Origin: Antricoccus suffuscus
Lineage (GTDB): Bacteria; Actinomycetota; Actinomycetes; Mycobacteriales; Antricoccaceae
Assembly (NCBI RefSeq): GCF_003003235.1
Contig: NZ_PVUE01000007.1
Location: 149,245 to 213,244 of the forward strand
Direction: 5' to 3'
DNA length: 64,000 nt
The notes beneath the pieces are model-generated. The model had not been told where the DNA came from, searched no databases, and saw only the letters and a program-made list of their open reading frames with translations. Of the stretch, positions 26,884-35,081 are shown one piece after another. The translations under genes and the position numbers were made by a program. Numbering within the stretch: the stretch's first letter is position 1; every line of letters begins with the position of its first letter.

Positions 26884-29820
26884 GGCCACTGCGCCTGTGA
26901 TGTCCTCGACCAGACGGCTCACGCGGGTCAGCCCAAGTCTTTTGCCGTCGACCCGGGACTTCTCCAGCAATGTCGCGGCGTCGGCCCTGTCAGTCGGGGA
27001 ACCGCGACCAAGCAGATGGCGGGCGTGCTCGATGTGGGTGTGGGCCGCGAGTGCACGGCCGCCCACCCTGTCCGCGAGGTCGGTCGCCGCCGCAAACGCA
27101 TCCGCGGCCCTCTGCCAATGCATCGGGCCCGCGGCCGAAAGTAGCAATCCGCGGAAGTGATCTGCTGCACCGAGTACCAGTGCACCCGCGCCGGCAACGA
27201 GCAACTGCCCAGAGTACGGCGCTAGCAGTCCGGCCAACGACTGGCAGGCCATCGGTCCGAAGCAGTCGCGCACGACGGGTGCGAGATATCCGAGCGTCGC
27301 CGGACGCAACCAGTCTTCGCCCACGGCATCAAATCCGTCCGCGACTATCGACGCGACGAGTGCTCGGCCACCTTCGAGGTCGCCCGCTTCGGTGTGTAGG
27401 CCGGCGCACAGAGCCCGCACCACGAGTAGGTGCGGATGCTCGGCAAGAGTCCCATCGGCCAGGGGGACGAACTCGCCCGCGCGGTCCTGTTCGACGCGGA
27501 TAGCGGCGAGCTGTGCTAACCAACCCAGAAGAAAATTGGGGTCATCGGCAGCAAGGGCGACCGTCGCATTCGCCAGACTCTCGGCCCGGTCCAGGTCGCC
27601 ATCGAGCAGCGCCCCGAGCGTGCTCCATTCGGCTGAAAGACTCCGAATGAACACCGAGCCACGGGCGTTGCCAACTTGGGACAGGCTGACGCCGTCTGCC
27701 TCGAAACCGCCGCGGTCGCCGCCCGCGAGCGCCAAGACCGCGCGGAATCGGCGGCCGTCGCGCTCCGGGGCGAGGTCCATTTTGGGTAGTCCTAGCGTCG
27801 TCAGTTCCTCGGCCACCTCCATCTGGGCGCCAAGGTCGGGACCGCCGAGTCGCGCGGCCGCGAGGGCATAGAGACCGGCGATAACGCCGTCCGGATCGCG
27901 CAACGTGCGGGCATCGCGTACGGCCTGCCGCGCTTGGTCGGCCGCGCGCCAGCCGTGGCCTCCGATCGTGCGTTGATAGGAAGCGCTCGCCAGCAACCGG
28001 GTGCGCAGCGGGCTCGGATGCTCCCCAAGTGCGTCTATCGCTTCTAGCTTGACCGCGAGCAACTCCTCGTCGATCGATCCCATCGCGGGCAGCACCGTGT
28101 GCCGGTCGAGCGTGCGGGCCAGCGCGACCGGGTCGCCGATACGGCGGGCAACCTCGATCGCGTCGAACATCGCACGCTGGTGCGCTACTAGGTCCATTCG
28201 CGTAGCGCTCGCGTCGACCTCGATCAGAAGTAGATCGAGCCGGAGGCGGTCTTGCCCCGAGTCTTTAGGCAAGTCGGCTAGTCCCAGCGCCGCGAGTCTC
28301 AGCGCATCTTCGGGCGCGAGGGACTCGATTGCCTGACGTGCCGCGGCCGCTGCATACTCGGCGGCGAGCAGACCGTCACCAAGCGGTACGGCGGCGTGGA
28401 AATGTGCGGCCAACGCGATCAAATGCTCGGATATGTCGGTCGAGTGCAGCTTCAATACAGCGTGTCCGGCCAACTGGTGGAGTCTCGCATTACTGAGCGC
28501 GCTGAGCTGCTCGATGAATGCCTCGCGCACGAGCTCATGGACGAACCGGAACCGCCCAGGCGCCTCGGGCAGCTCGGTGATGAACCGTGCGGTGCCGGCG
28601 TTTTCGAGGTCCTCGATCGTTAGCGTCACCGCCGCGCGTTCTTCCGCCGCGCTCATGATTTCAAGCAGCAGGTGAATATCAAACTCGCTACCGAGCACCG
28701 CAGCGGTTTCCAACAGGTGTAGCGCAGAAGGCCCGAGCCGGGTCGCGCGATCGATGACGACTTCCTTTACGCTGGCGGGAACGCCCGTCGGCGCGGCACC
28801 GGTCGACCCCTGACGCAGAAGCTGCCGGATAAAGAACGGGTTGCCTCCGGTGCGACTATGAAGCTGGGTGAGACCGGACGGCGATGCGGCGCTCGTCGCA
28901 CGACCGACTAGCTCGGCGGTCTCCTCGGCCGAAAGACCATTGAGGTCAATTCGCCGTACGGAGGGCTGGCGCCACATATTGGCGAGCAGCCCGGGCAGCG
29001 GATGTTCCCGGGCCAGCTCGGTGTTGCGAAATGTGCCAACCAGCGCGAGCGTGCCGACTGCCGCGCTTTCGACGATGTGCCTAACTACCCCTAATGTCGC
29101 GTGGTCCGCGCAGTGCATGTCCTCAATGATCAACAACACCGGTCCGGCATCGCACGCCGAGGCGATAGTGGCGACGATCGCATCGACCAGCTGCCGGCGA
29201 GCGGTCGCCGGATCCTCGACGGTGTACGGCTCCGGAAGACGATCGGCCAGATCCGGGAGAATTGATGCGAGCGAGCCAGCGGTCGGCCCGGCGATCTCGC
29301 GTAGGTCAAGGCGAGGGTCCGACAGGTAGTGCCGTAGGGCGTCCGTGACCGGGCGGAACGGCGCTCGAAAGTCGGACTCGCAGCGCCCGGCGAGCACCCG
29401 AACCGCTTGGCTCGAGGCTTCGGCCGCGACTTGAGCAACGAGGGCGGATTTGCCGACACCAGGTTCCCCGCCGATCATCAACGTCGACGGGTGCCCGCCG
29501 CGGGCACGGCGAATCGCGTCACGGCACAACTCGAGCTCTGGCTGACGGCCGACGAAGTCCGAGGGAGCAACCAGCTCGGCCGGCATACGATATGTTGCCG
29601 CCGCCGGTCCCGGTTGGTTTTCGGACGGCGTCAGAGCGTGAAGAAGTGCGACCAGCTCTGCACGGTTGCGCAACCCGAGCTTGCGATAGATCGTGCCGAG
29701 ATGCGTCTCCACCGTGCGGACACTGACCACGAGTCGCTCGGCGATAATGCGCGTCGACGCGCCGGAACGCGCGATCTCGGCCACCGCACGTTCGCGCGGC
29801 GTCAGCTGTTCTAACGACAT
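26836..29820 (-). CDS. Large LuxR-type ATPase regulator with N-terminal HTH
   Basis: 994 residues from ATG 29820. A LuxR-type HTH occupies residues 1-62 (LTPRERAVAEIARSG, TVETHLGTIYRKLGLRNR). An AAA16-type ATPase follows: DFVGRQPELELC, Walker A GEPGVGKS at 118-125, Walker B LLIIEDMHCAD. The rest is an all-helical, TPR-like region to the C-terminus. MalT/LAL regulators have the HTH at the C-terminus, so the order is reversed. It probably senses a ligand with its C-terminal repeats. An alternative start seven codons upstream is less likely. Target genes are unknown; the divergent GNAT is a candidate. Confidence 0.88.
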   Translation of the reverse strand: MSLEQLTPRERAVAEIARSGASTRIIAERLVVSVRTVETHLGTIYRKLGLRNRAELVALLHALTPSENQPGPAAATYRMPAELVAPSDFVGRQPELELCRDAIRRARGGHPSTLMIGGEPGVGKSALVAQVAAEASSQAVRVLAGRCESDFRAPFRPVTDALRHYLSDPRLDLREIAGPTAGSLASILPDLADRLPEPYTVEDPATARRQLVDAIVATIASACDAGPVLLIIEDMHCADHATLGVVRHIVESAAVGTLALVGTFRNTELAREHPLPGLLANMWRQPSVRRIDLNGLSAEETAELVGRATSAASPSGLTQLHSRTGGNPFFIRQLLRQGSTGAAPTGVPASVKEVVIDRATRLGPSALHLLETAAVLGSEFDIHLLLEIMSAAEERAAVTLTIEDLENAGTARFITELPEAPGRFRFVHELVREAFIEQLSALSNARLHQLAGHAVLKLHSTDISEHLIALAAHFHAAVPLGDGLLAAEYAAAAARQAIESLAPEDALRLAALGLADLPKDSGQDRLRLDLLLIEVDASATRMDLVAHQRAMFDAIEVARRIGDPVALARTLDRHTVLPAMGSIDEELLAVKLEAIDALGEHPSPLRTRLLASASYQRTIGGHGWRAADQARQAVRDARTLRDPDGVIAGLYALAAARLGGPDLGAQMEVAEELTTLGLPKMDLAPERDGRRFRAVLALAGGDRGGFEADGVSLSQVGNARGSVFIRSLSAEWSTLGALLDGDLDRAESLANATVALAADDPNFLLGWLAQLAAIRVEQDRAGEFVPLADGTLAEHPHLLVVRALCAGLHTEAGDLEGGRALVASIVADGFDAVGEDWLRPATLGYLAPVVRDCFGPMACQSLAGLLAPYSGQLLVAGAGALVLGAADHFRGLLLSAAGPMHWQRAADAFAAATDLADRVGGRALAAHTHIEHARHLLGRGSPTDRADAATLLEKSRVDGKRLGLTRVSRLVEDITGAVASPHARLANDAGATSG

Positions 29821-29886
29821 GGTTGTTGCCCCCGCACACAAGATAGCGGATCCAGATGTGATTGCGGTTACAAATGGCTCACCCGG

Positions 29887-29892
29887 TAGACT
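29887..29892 (+). promoter_or_regulatory. TAGACT -10 element before the GNAT gene
   Basis: TAGACT ends eight bases before ATG 29901, supporting that start over the in-frame codons upstream. Confidence 0.4.
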
Positions 29893-29900
29893 TCCGGCCG

Positions 29901-30596
29901 ATGGATGCGAATACCGAAGCGATTGTCTGTCTGGCCTGGGCCCGGATGCTAGGTCTCAAGGACGACGCGCTCGCCGGCGCGACCGACCGCCGGGTTGAGC
30001 ATGTCGTGCCCGATAGCGATTCGCTGTCGTTGGTCTCGCTGTTCGGTCGATCGGTGCTCGTTGGGCCCGAGTGGGCTCTCGAAGGAGCCGAGAAGTATCC
30101 CGACGAGGAGCTTGCGGCCGCCCGCACCCTGATGCAGATCGCTCGTGACCATCGACCGCGGCTGATTGGCGCGGCAACGCTGGCATTTACCGACACCTAT
30201 ATCAAGGACGCGGCGCTGGAGAGCGCCGTCGTCACCGACGATCCGGCCGCGGTCGAGCGGTTGGAGAAGGGCTGCCCACCGGACGACGTCGCCGAGGTCG
30301 GGCTTAGGGACCTAGCGGCGAAGTTCGTCCTGCTTGGAGAGCAAGACGAGGTCGTTGCGGCAGCCGGATACCAACCATGGCAGGGGATCTTGGCGCACGT
30401 CGGCGTTCTGACCTCGCTCAGTCACCGGCGCCGGGGCCATGCGCGGGTCGTGTCGGCCGTCACCTTGAACGATGCGCTAGACGAGGGCATGATCCCGCTG
30501 TGGCGTGCTCGTTCAGATAACGACCGAGCGCGGCGCCTGGCCGATGCCCTCGGGTTCATCGAGGCAGGTACCGAGACCATCGTCGGATTTGGCTAA
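29901..30596 (+). CDS. GNAT-family N-acetyltransferase
   Basis: 231 residues from ATG 29901 (MDANTEAIVCLAWARMLG). The C-terminal half has the GNAT core: LAHVGVLTSLSHRRRGHARVV with the acetyl-CoA-binding R/Q-x-x-G-x-G/A-like RRRGHA, then LWRARSDNDRARRLADALGF. The N-terminal half is a separate domain also found in actinobacterial two-part GNATs. Substrate is unknown. It is divergent from the LuxR-type regulator and overlaps the LCP gene stop by four bases. Confidence 0.82.
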   Translation: MDANTEAIVCLAWARMLGLKDDALAGATDRRVEHVVPDSDSLSLVSLFGRSVLVGPEWALEGAEKYPDEELAAARTLMQIARDHRPRLIGAATLAFTDTYIKDAALESAVVTDDPAAVERLEKGCPPDDVAEVGLRDLAAKFVLLGEQDEVVAAAGYQPWQGILAHVGVLTSLSHRRRGHARVVSAVTLNDALDEGMIPLWRARSDNDRARRLADALGFIEAGTETIVGFG

Positions 30597-31558
30597 CCGG
30601 CCGGAGTGCATTTTTCCGCGTAACCAGCGTCCTTGAGGGCGGCGTACGTCGAGCCATCGGGCTGTACCGCGCGCGAGGCGATGTCGGTGCCCGCATACGT
30701 GCTCTTCTGATGCGGCAGCTCGGTGGGGTTGCCGCTGGCTGATGACAACCTGGTCAGGTCGAACAAACCCGTGCCGGAGTCTGTTGTCAGCGCCCCGGTG
30801 AGCGTCCACAGCAGGCCTTGCAGGACGAGGGGGTTCTTGGCCTTCGACGTTGCCTTGGCGACAACCTTCGACATCACGACGCCGCCCCACTTCGCGCGCT
30901 GGTCGGGACCATCGCTGGTCGGGACCCACGCGCCGTTAATGAGCTCTTCGGCAGTCCTCGAGCGCACCAGTGCTAGCGCGGTCTGTCCGTCGAGATGGAC
31001 CTCGCCCGCCTTCGGCACGTCGAGCCCGGTTATCGGATCACGGATCGGGTGCGGGAGGTTGACGTCGATCCCGCCGAGATCGTCCACGACCGCTACGAAT
31101 CCGCCGAAGTCGATCTGCACGAAATGATCGGCTGGAATCCTGAGCGTCGTACAGAGGCCGTCAATGAGTCCCTGAGGACCCTTCTGCATAGCCAACGTCG
31201 CGCGCACCGGTGCCTTGTCGACTATGAGGACGAGGTCCCGGGGGATGGATACGACCCTGGTCGTCCCGTCGTCATAACGGCTCACCATCAGGATGATGTC
31301 GGCGCGGGCCCCTGGTACGTCACCCGTGGTGCCGAACTGTTCGCTGCTTGCGCCCGCTGGCAGGTCGGCCCGACTGTCCGAACCGACAACGATCCACGTG
31401 TCGATCGAGTCGGTGGCTTTGGGGAAGGCCACTGTTACCTCGCGGATTCGAGATGACAGGACGATGAGGTCGACCGCGACGGCAAGCAACAGTACGGCGA
31501 CAACGCTGAGCGCGATGATCACGCCACGGCGCCGCAACAGCGGGGTGCCGGTGGTCAT
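30593..31558 (-). CDS. LytR-CpsA-Psr (LCP) family protein
   Basis: 321 residues. One transmembrane helix (residues about 13-31) anchors an extracellular LCP domain, which transfers polymer chains such as teichoic acid or arabinogalactan to peptidoglycan. Family residues are seen in DIILMVSRYDDGTTRVVSIPRD, in VDDLGGIDV, and in LDGQTALALVRSR. An unusually short C-terminus follows. It lies next to a predicted sortase-anchored protein, consistent with cell-wall assembly. Confidence 0.85.
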   Translation of the reverse strand: MTTGTPLLRRRGVIIALSVVAVLLLAVAVDLIVLSSRIREVTVAFPKATDSIDTWIVVGSDSRADLPAGASSEQFGTTGDVPGARADIILMVSRYDDGTTRVVSIPRDLVLIVDKAPVRATLAMQKGPQGLIDGLCTTLRIPADHFVQIDFGGFVAVVDDLGGIDVNLPHPIRDPITGLDVPKAGEVHLDGQTALALVRSRTAEELINGAWVPTSDGPDQRAKWGGVVMSKVVAKATSKAKNPLVLQGLLWTLTGALTTDSGTGLFDLTRLSSASGNPTELPHQKSTYAGTDIASRAVQPDGSTYAALKDAGYAEKCTPAG

Positions 31559-31609
31559 TCAGGCTGCCGATGCACAGGTGAGCAGATACCAATCATGGGA
31601 CAACAGAAA

Positions 31610-31642
31610 GGGTGGTGTGGCACAAACTGTGCCACACCACCC
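31610..31642 (-). terminator. Strong intrinsic terminator of the LAxTG gene
   Basis: A perfect 15-base stem (31610-31624 with 31628-31642) with a three-base loop. On the minus strand it is followed by TTTCTGTTG. It lies 27 bases after the stop of the surface-protein gene. Confidence 0.85.
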
Positions 31643-31668
31643 TTCTCGAGCGGTTTGTGCCGGGCCTA

Positions 31669-32280
31669 CTAGTCGTCGTGCTTGCGACGGCCGGCAAACA
31701 GCGCGACCCCGCCAAGCGCGAGCATGCCCGCCGCGGCCGGCAGCAGCGCGGTTGCGTCGGTACCGGTCGCCGCGAGTTCCTTGGTCGGCGTCGTTGGCGT
31801 TCCGGCGTTCACCGTGCTGCCGTTGCCTGTGTTGGCGGCCGGTGTCGTCGTGCCACCGGCGGCGGCGACGGTGATCTTCGCATTCGGATAGGAGGTCTGC
31901 GCCGAGTAGGTGTCGCAACGTGCGGTGATCGTGTAAACGCCCGCCGCATCGGTGGCCGTCAGTGTGGTCGACCATGCGCCATTCGCGTCGGCGGGAATCG
32001 TCTCGGTGTAGGTAGAGCCGTCCGGGTTGTTGATGCCGAGGAGCACCTCGGCGAGGGCAGTGCCCTGGTTCGGATCGAGGCAGCCGGTACCGGACACGGT
32101 CACCGCGGCTTTGGGGGCGACCGGATTGGGGTTAACCGCTGGGGCGGCCAGATTGGTCGGAGGTGCGGCGAGAGCGGCGCCGGCGCCAAGCACCGAGATG
32201 CCACCGACGAACGCTGTCACCGCGACGGATTTGGAGAGTTTAGACAGTTTGGACACGCGTAAAGGCCTTCGTTTAGTCAT
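31669..32280 (-). CDS. Secreted cell-wall protein with LAxTG sorting signal
   Basis: 203 residues. A signal peptide (basic start, then VAVTAFVGGISVLGAGAALA, cleaved near APP) precedes an Ig-like beta domain of about 90 residues, a Gly/Thr/Pro linker, and the C-terminal sorting signal LAATG, hydrophobic helix and GRRKHDD. LAxTG is the preference of class E sortases in high-GC actinobacteria. No sortase gene is in the window. ATG 32280 is chosen because the signal peptide starts there. Confidence 0.85.
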   Translation of the reverse strand: MTKRRPLRVSKLSKLSKSVAVTAFVGGISVLGAGAALAAPPTNLAAPAVNPNPVAPKAAVTVSGTGCLDPNQGTALAEVLLGINNPDGSTYTETIPADANGAWSTTLTATDAAGVYTITARCDTYSAQTSYPNAKITVAAAGGTTTPAANTGNGSTVNAGTPTTPTKELAATGTDATALLPAAAGMLALGGVALFAGRRKHDD

Positions 32281-32597
32281 GCTGCACTCGCTTACCGGGG
32301 GCCGATCGCAAGGAGTGCGCGGAATGATAGTGGCTGCAATCCGAATATGAATCGCTCCGCCGAGTTTACGTGAAATTGGCGTGTACGCAAGCCGATTTGA
32401 GCCTGCCACCTGCCGTTTTCTTCGAATTCACCTCGGCCGGGACGCCGGTTGTGGCTGGGGTCATAGCGGTCGAACCAGCTTCCGAGCCCAATTCTCTACG
32501 CAGCGTAGAACAATAAGTTCTACGCAACGTAGTATTCGCGTGCATCGAACGTTCGAACCTACGACGTCGACAATTCGCCCTGAACGGAGTTTCGCCG
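32281..32597. other. Divergent intergenic region between the surface protein and cydA
   Basis: 317 bases without a gene. It must hold promoters for both sides; TATCAT on the minus strand near 32325 is a possible -10 for the surface protein. The cydA side holds the two palindromes described separately. Confidence 0.6.
32496..32532 (+). promoter_or_regulatory. Two palindromic operators upstream of cydA
   Basis: CTACGCAGCGTAG (32496-32508, perfect palindrome) and CTACGCAACGTAG (32520-32532, one central mismatch) have centres 24 bases apart and lie 65-100 bases before the cydA start. Two near-identical 13-base dyads in one promoter are strong evidence of a dimeric repressor or activator. The protein is unidentified; a BlaI/CopY-type factor is one option because their sites are short TAC-GTA dyads. 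Confidence 0.75.
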
Positions 32598-34037
32598 GTG
32601 AGCGCAGAGACCATCGCCAGATGGCAGTTCGGCATCACGACCGTCTATCACTTCCTCTTCGTGCCGCTGACGATCGGGCTCGCACCGCTCGTCGCCGGTT
32701 TGCAGACCGCGCACCACCGGACCGGCAAGTTGCAGTACCTTCGCGCGTCGAAGTTCTTCGGCAAGCTGCTGCTGATCAACTTCGCGATAGGGGTGGTCAC
32801 GGGACTCGTGCAGGAGTTTCAGTTCGGCATGAACTGGTCGAACTACTCACGGTTTGTCGGCGACGTCTTCGGCGCACCACTCGCGATGGAGGGACTCATC
32901 GCATTCTTCTTGGAGTCGACGTTCCTTGGGCTGTGGATCTTTGGTTGGGGGCGTCTGAGCCCGCGGCTCCATCAATGGACAATCTGGCTAGTCGCGATCG
33001 GCACCGCGTTTTCGGCGTACTTCATCCTCGCCGCGAACTCCTGGATGCAGCATCCGGTTGGCTACCACATCGGTTCCGATGGACGTCCGAAGCTCACGTC
33101 GATATCTGCCGTGCTATTCAATCCCGTGCAGCTAGTGACGTTCCCGCACGTGATGGCCGGTGCCGCGATGACCGGCGGCGGGGTGATGGCTTGCGTCAGT
33201 GCGTGGTATCTGGTCCACCGACGCGACGACGCTGTCTTCCGTCCGACGCTCAAGCTCGGTTCGTGGATGGTGCTCGGCGGCGGGGTGGCCACCCTCATCT
33301 CCGGCGATATTCAAGCCCGGGTGATGACCGCCGTACAGCCAATGAAGATGGCCGCGGCGGAGGCGCTTTACCACACGACGTCGGGGGCATCGTTCTCTAT
33401 TTTCACCTGGGGCAGTCTCGACGGTACGAAGGAACTGTTTAGCTTGCGCATCCCGGACCTGCTGTCGTTCATGGCCACGGGCTCGTTCACCGGGCAGGTC
33501 GAAGGCATCAATAACCTTCAGCAGGAGTACGTCGCACAGTACGGACCAGGCAACTACCTGCCGATGGTCCCGGTGACCTACTGGGGATTCCGACTGATGA
33601 TCGGGTTCGGCATGCTCGCCGCATTGATCGCTTTCGTTGTCCTGTGGCTCATGCGCTCCGGGAGGACACCGCGCAGCAGGTGGGTGCTCGGCGCGATGGT
33701 CGTCGCGCTGGTCTCGCCGTTCCTCGCCAACTCGTTCGGTTGGATCTTCACCGAAGTTGGTCGCCAACCGTGGACCGTCTTTGGGCTACTGAAGACTGCC
33801 GACAGCGCATCGCCGACCGTATCGGCGGGGACGGTACTCACCTCCCTGATCGTCTTTACCCTCCTGTACGGCGTACTGGCCGTGGTGGACTTGAAACTGA
33901 TGGTCAAGTACGCGCGGACGGGTCCTCCGACCGAAGAAGAAACCCTTGCATCACTGGAAAAGAAGCCGTTGCTGCCCGCCGGCGAATCTGACGATGACGA
34001 CGAGGACGCCGACCGCCCTATGTCGTTCGCGTACTGA
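32598..34037 (+). CDS. cydA: Cytochrome bd oxidase subunit I
   Basis: 479 residues with about nine transmembrane helices. Heme ligands and key residues align by eye: His18 (VYHFLF), His184 (FPHVMAG), Glu98 and Glu106, and the quinol site residues in QPMKMAAAEALYH. The Q-loop is short, as in other actinobacteria. The enzyme oxidises quinol and reduces O2 with high affinity. First gene of cydABDC, with two operators upstream. Confidence 0.97.
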   Translation: MSAETIARWQFGITTVYHFLFVPLTIGLAPLVAGLQTAHHRTGKLQYLRASKFFGKLLLINFAIGVVTGLVQEFQFGMNWSNYSRFVGDVFGAPLAMEGLIAFFLESTFLGLWIFGWGRLSPRLHQWTIWLVAIGTAFSAYFILAANSWMQHPVGYHIGSDGRPKLTSISAVLFNPVQLVTFPHVMAGAAMTGGGVMACVSAWYLVHRRDDAVFRPTLKLGSWMVLGGGVATLISGDIQARVMTAVQPMKMAAAEALYHTTSGASFSIFTWGSLDGTKELFSLRIPDLLSFMATGSFTGQVEGINNLQQEYVAQYGPGNYLPMVPVTYWGFRLMIGFGMLAALIAFVVLWLMRSGRTPRSRWVLGAMVVALVSPFLANSFGWIFTEVGRQPWTVFGLLKTADSASPTVSAGTVLTSLIVFTLLYGVLAVVDLKLMVKYARTGPPTEEETLASLEKKPLLPAGESDDDDEDADRPMSFAY

Positions 34038-34046
34038 CCGGAGCTG

Positions 34047-35081
34047 ATGATGACACTCGTAGATTTCTGGTTCTATCTGATCGCGGTCCTGTGGATCGGC
34101 TACTTCTTCCTCGAAGGGTTTGACTTCGGGGTGGGGATGCTGCTGCCCGTTCTCTCGCGCAGCGAGCGTGAGCGGCGCCAGCTGATCAACACGATTGGCC
34201 CGGTTTGGGACGGCAACGAGGTCTGGCTCGTCGTGGCGGCCGGGGCGACCTTCGCGGCGTTTCCGCATTGGTACGCCACGCTGTTCAGCGGCTTCTATCT
34301 GCCGTTACTGGTGATTTTGGTCGGCCTGATTGTGCGTGGCGTCGCGTTTGAATATCGAGGTAAGGGGCCGAAGGCCGACTCCCGGTGGAAACGGCGTTGG
34401 GACTGGTGTATTACAGCGGGATCGTGGTTCTCCGCGGTGCTCTGGGGTGTCGTGTTCGCCAACATCGTGCGTGGTGTTCCGCTAGACAAAAACTATGACT
34501 ATGTAGGCGGTCTGGGCGACCTGTTCAGTCCTTACGCGCTACTTGGGGGCGCGGCGTTCGCCTCGGTATTTTTGCTGCACGGCGCGATTTTCCTGTCCCT
34601 CAAGACAAGCGGCGAGGTGCAGCGCCGGGCCGCGACCTTCGCGTGGCGCATCGGGGCCCTGACAATGGCGCTGGGCGGCGGTTTCATCGCTTGGACGCAG
34701 GTCGCATACGGCGACAGGTTGTCACTGGTTTTCTTCCTCGTCGACGCGATCGCCCTCACCCTCGCGCTGGCTGCTGTGAAAGCAAGACGGGACGGATGGG
34801 CGTTTGTTGCGATGGGGGTTGCAATCGCCTTCATGACGCTGGCAATCTTCGTCGCGCTCTATCCCAATGTGATGCCCTCAACCGATCCGCAGTTCAACCT
34901 GACGGCGGTGGCGGCAGCGTCCTCGCCGTACACGCTGCACGTGATGACGTGGGTCGCGGCCATCATGACTCCGGTGGTCATCGCCTATCAGGGCTGGACC
35001 TATTGGGTGTTCCGCAAACGCATCAGCATCAAGCACATCCCGGCCGACCCGGACCCGTCCGCGCCGGCGCCGAGCCGATGA
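34047..35081 (+). CDS. cydB: Cytochrome bd oxidase subunit II
   Basis: 344 residues, eight or so transmembrane helices; GYFFLEGFDFGVGMLLPVL and TIGPVWDGNEVWLV are family signatures. It starts nine bases after cydA and its stop overlaps the cydD ATG (ATGA). Confidence 0.97.
   Translation: MMTLVDFWFYLIAVLWIGYFFLEGFDFGVGMLLPVLSRSERERRQLINTIGPVWDGNEVWLVVAAGATFAAFPHWYATLFSGFYLPLLVILVGLIVRGVAFEYRGKGPKADSRWKRRWDWCITAGSWFSAVLWGVVFANIVRGVPLDKNYDYVGGLGDLFSPYALLGGAAFASVFLLHGAIFLSLKTSGEVQRRAATFAWRIGALTMALGGGFIAWTQVAYGDRLSLVFFLVDAIALTLALAAVKARRDGWAFVAMGVAIAFMTLAIFVALYPNVMPSTDPQFNLTAVAAASSPYTLHVMTWVAAIMTPVVIAYQGWTYWVFRKRISIKHIPADPDPSAPAPSR

Noticed and set aside
34643..35077. Upstream extension of CydD
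   Set aside because: It lies inside cydB in another frame; the ATG overlapping the cydB stop gives the usual CydD N-terminus.
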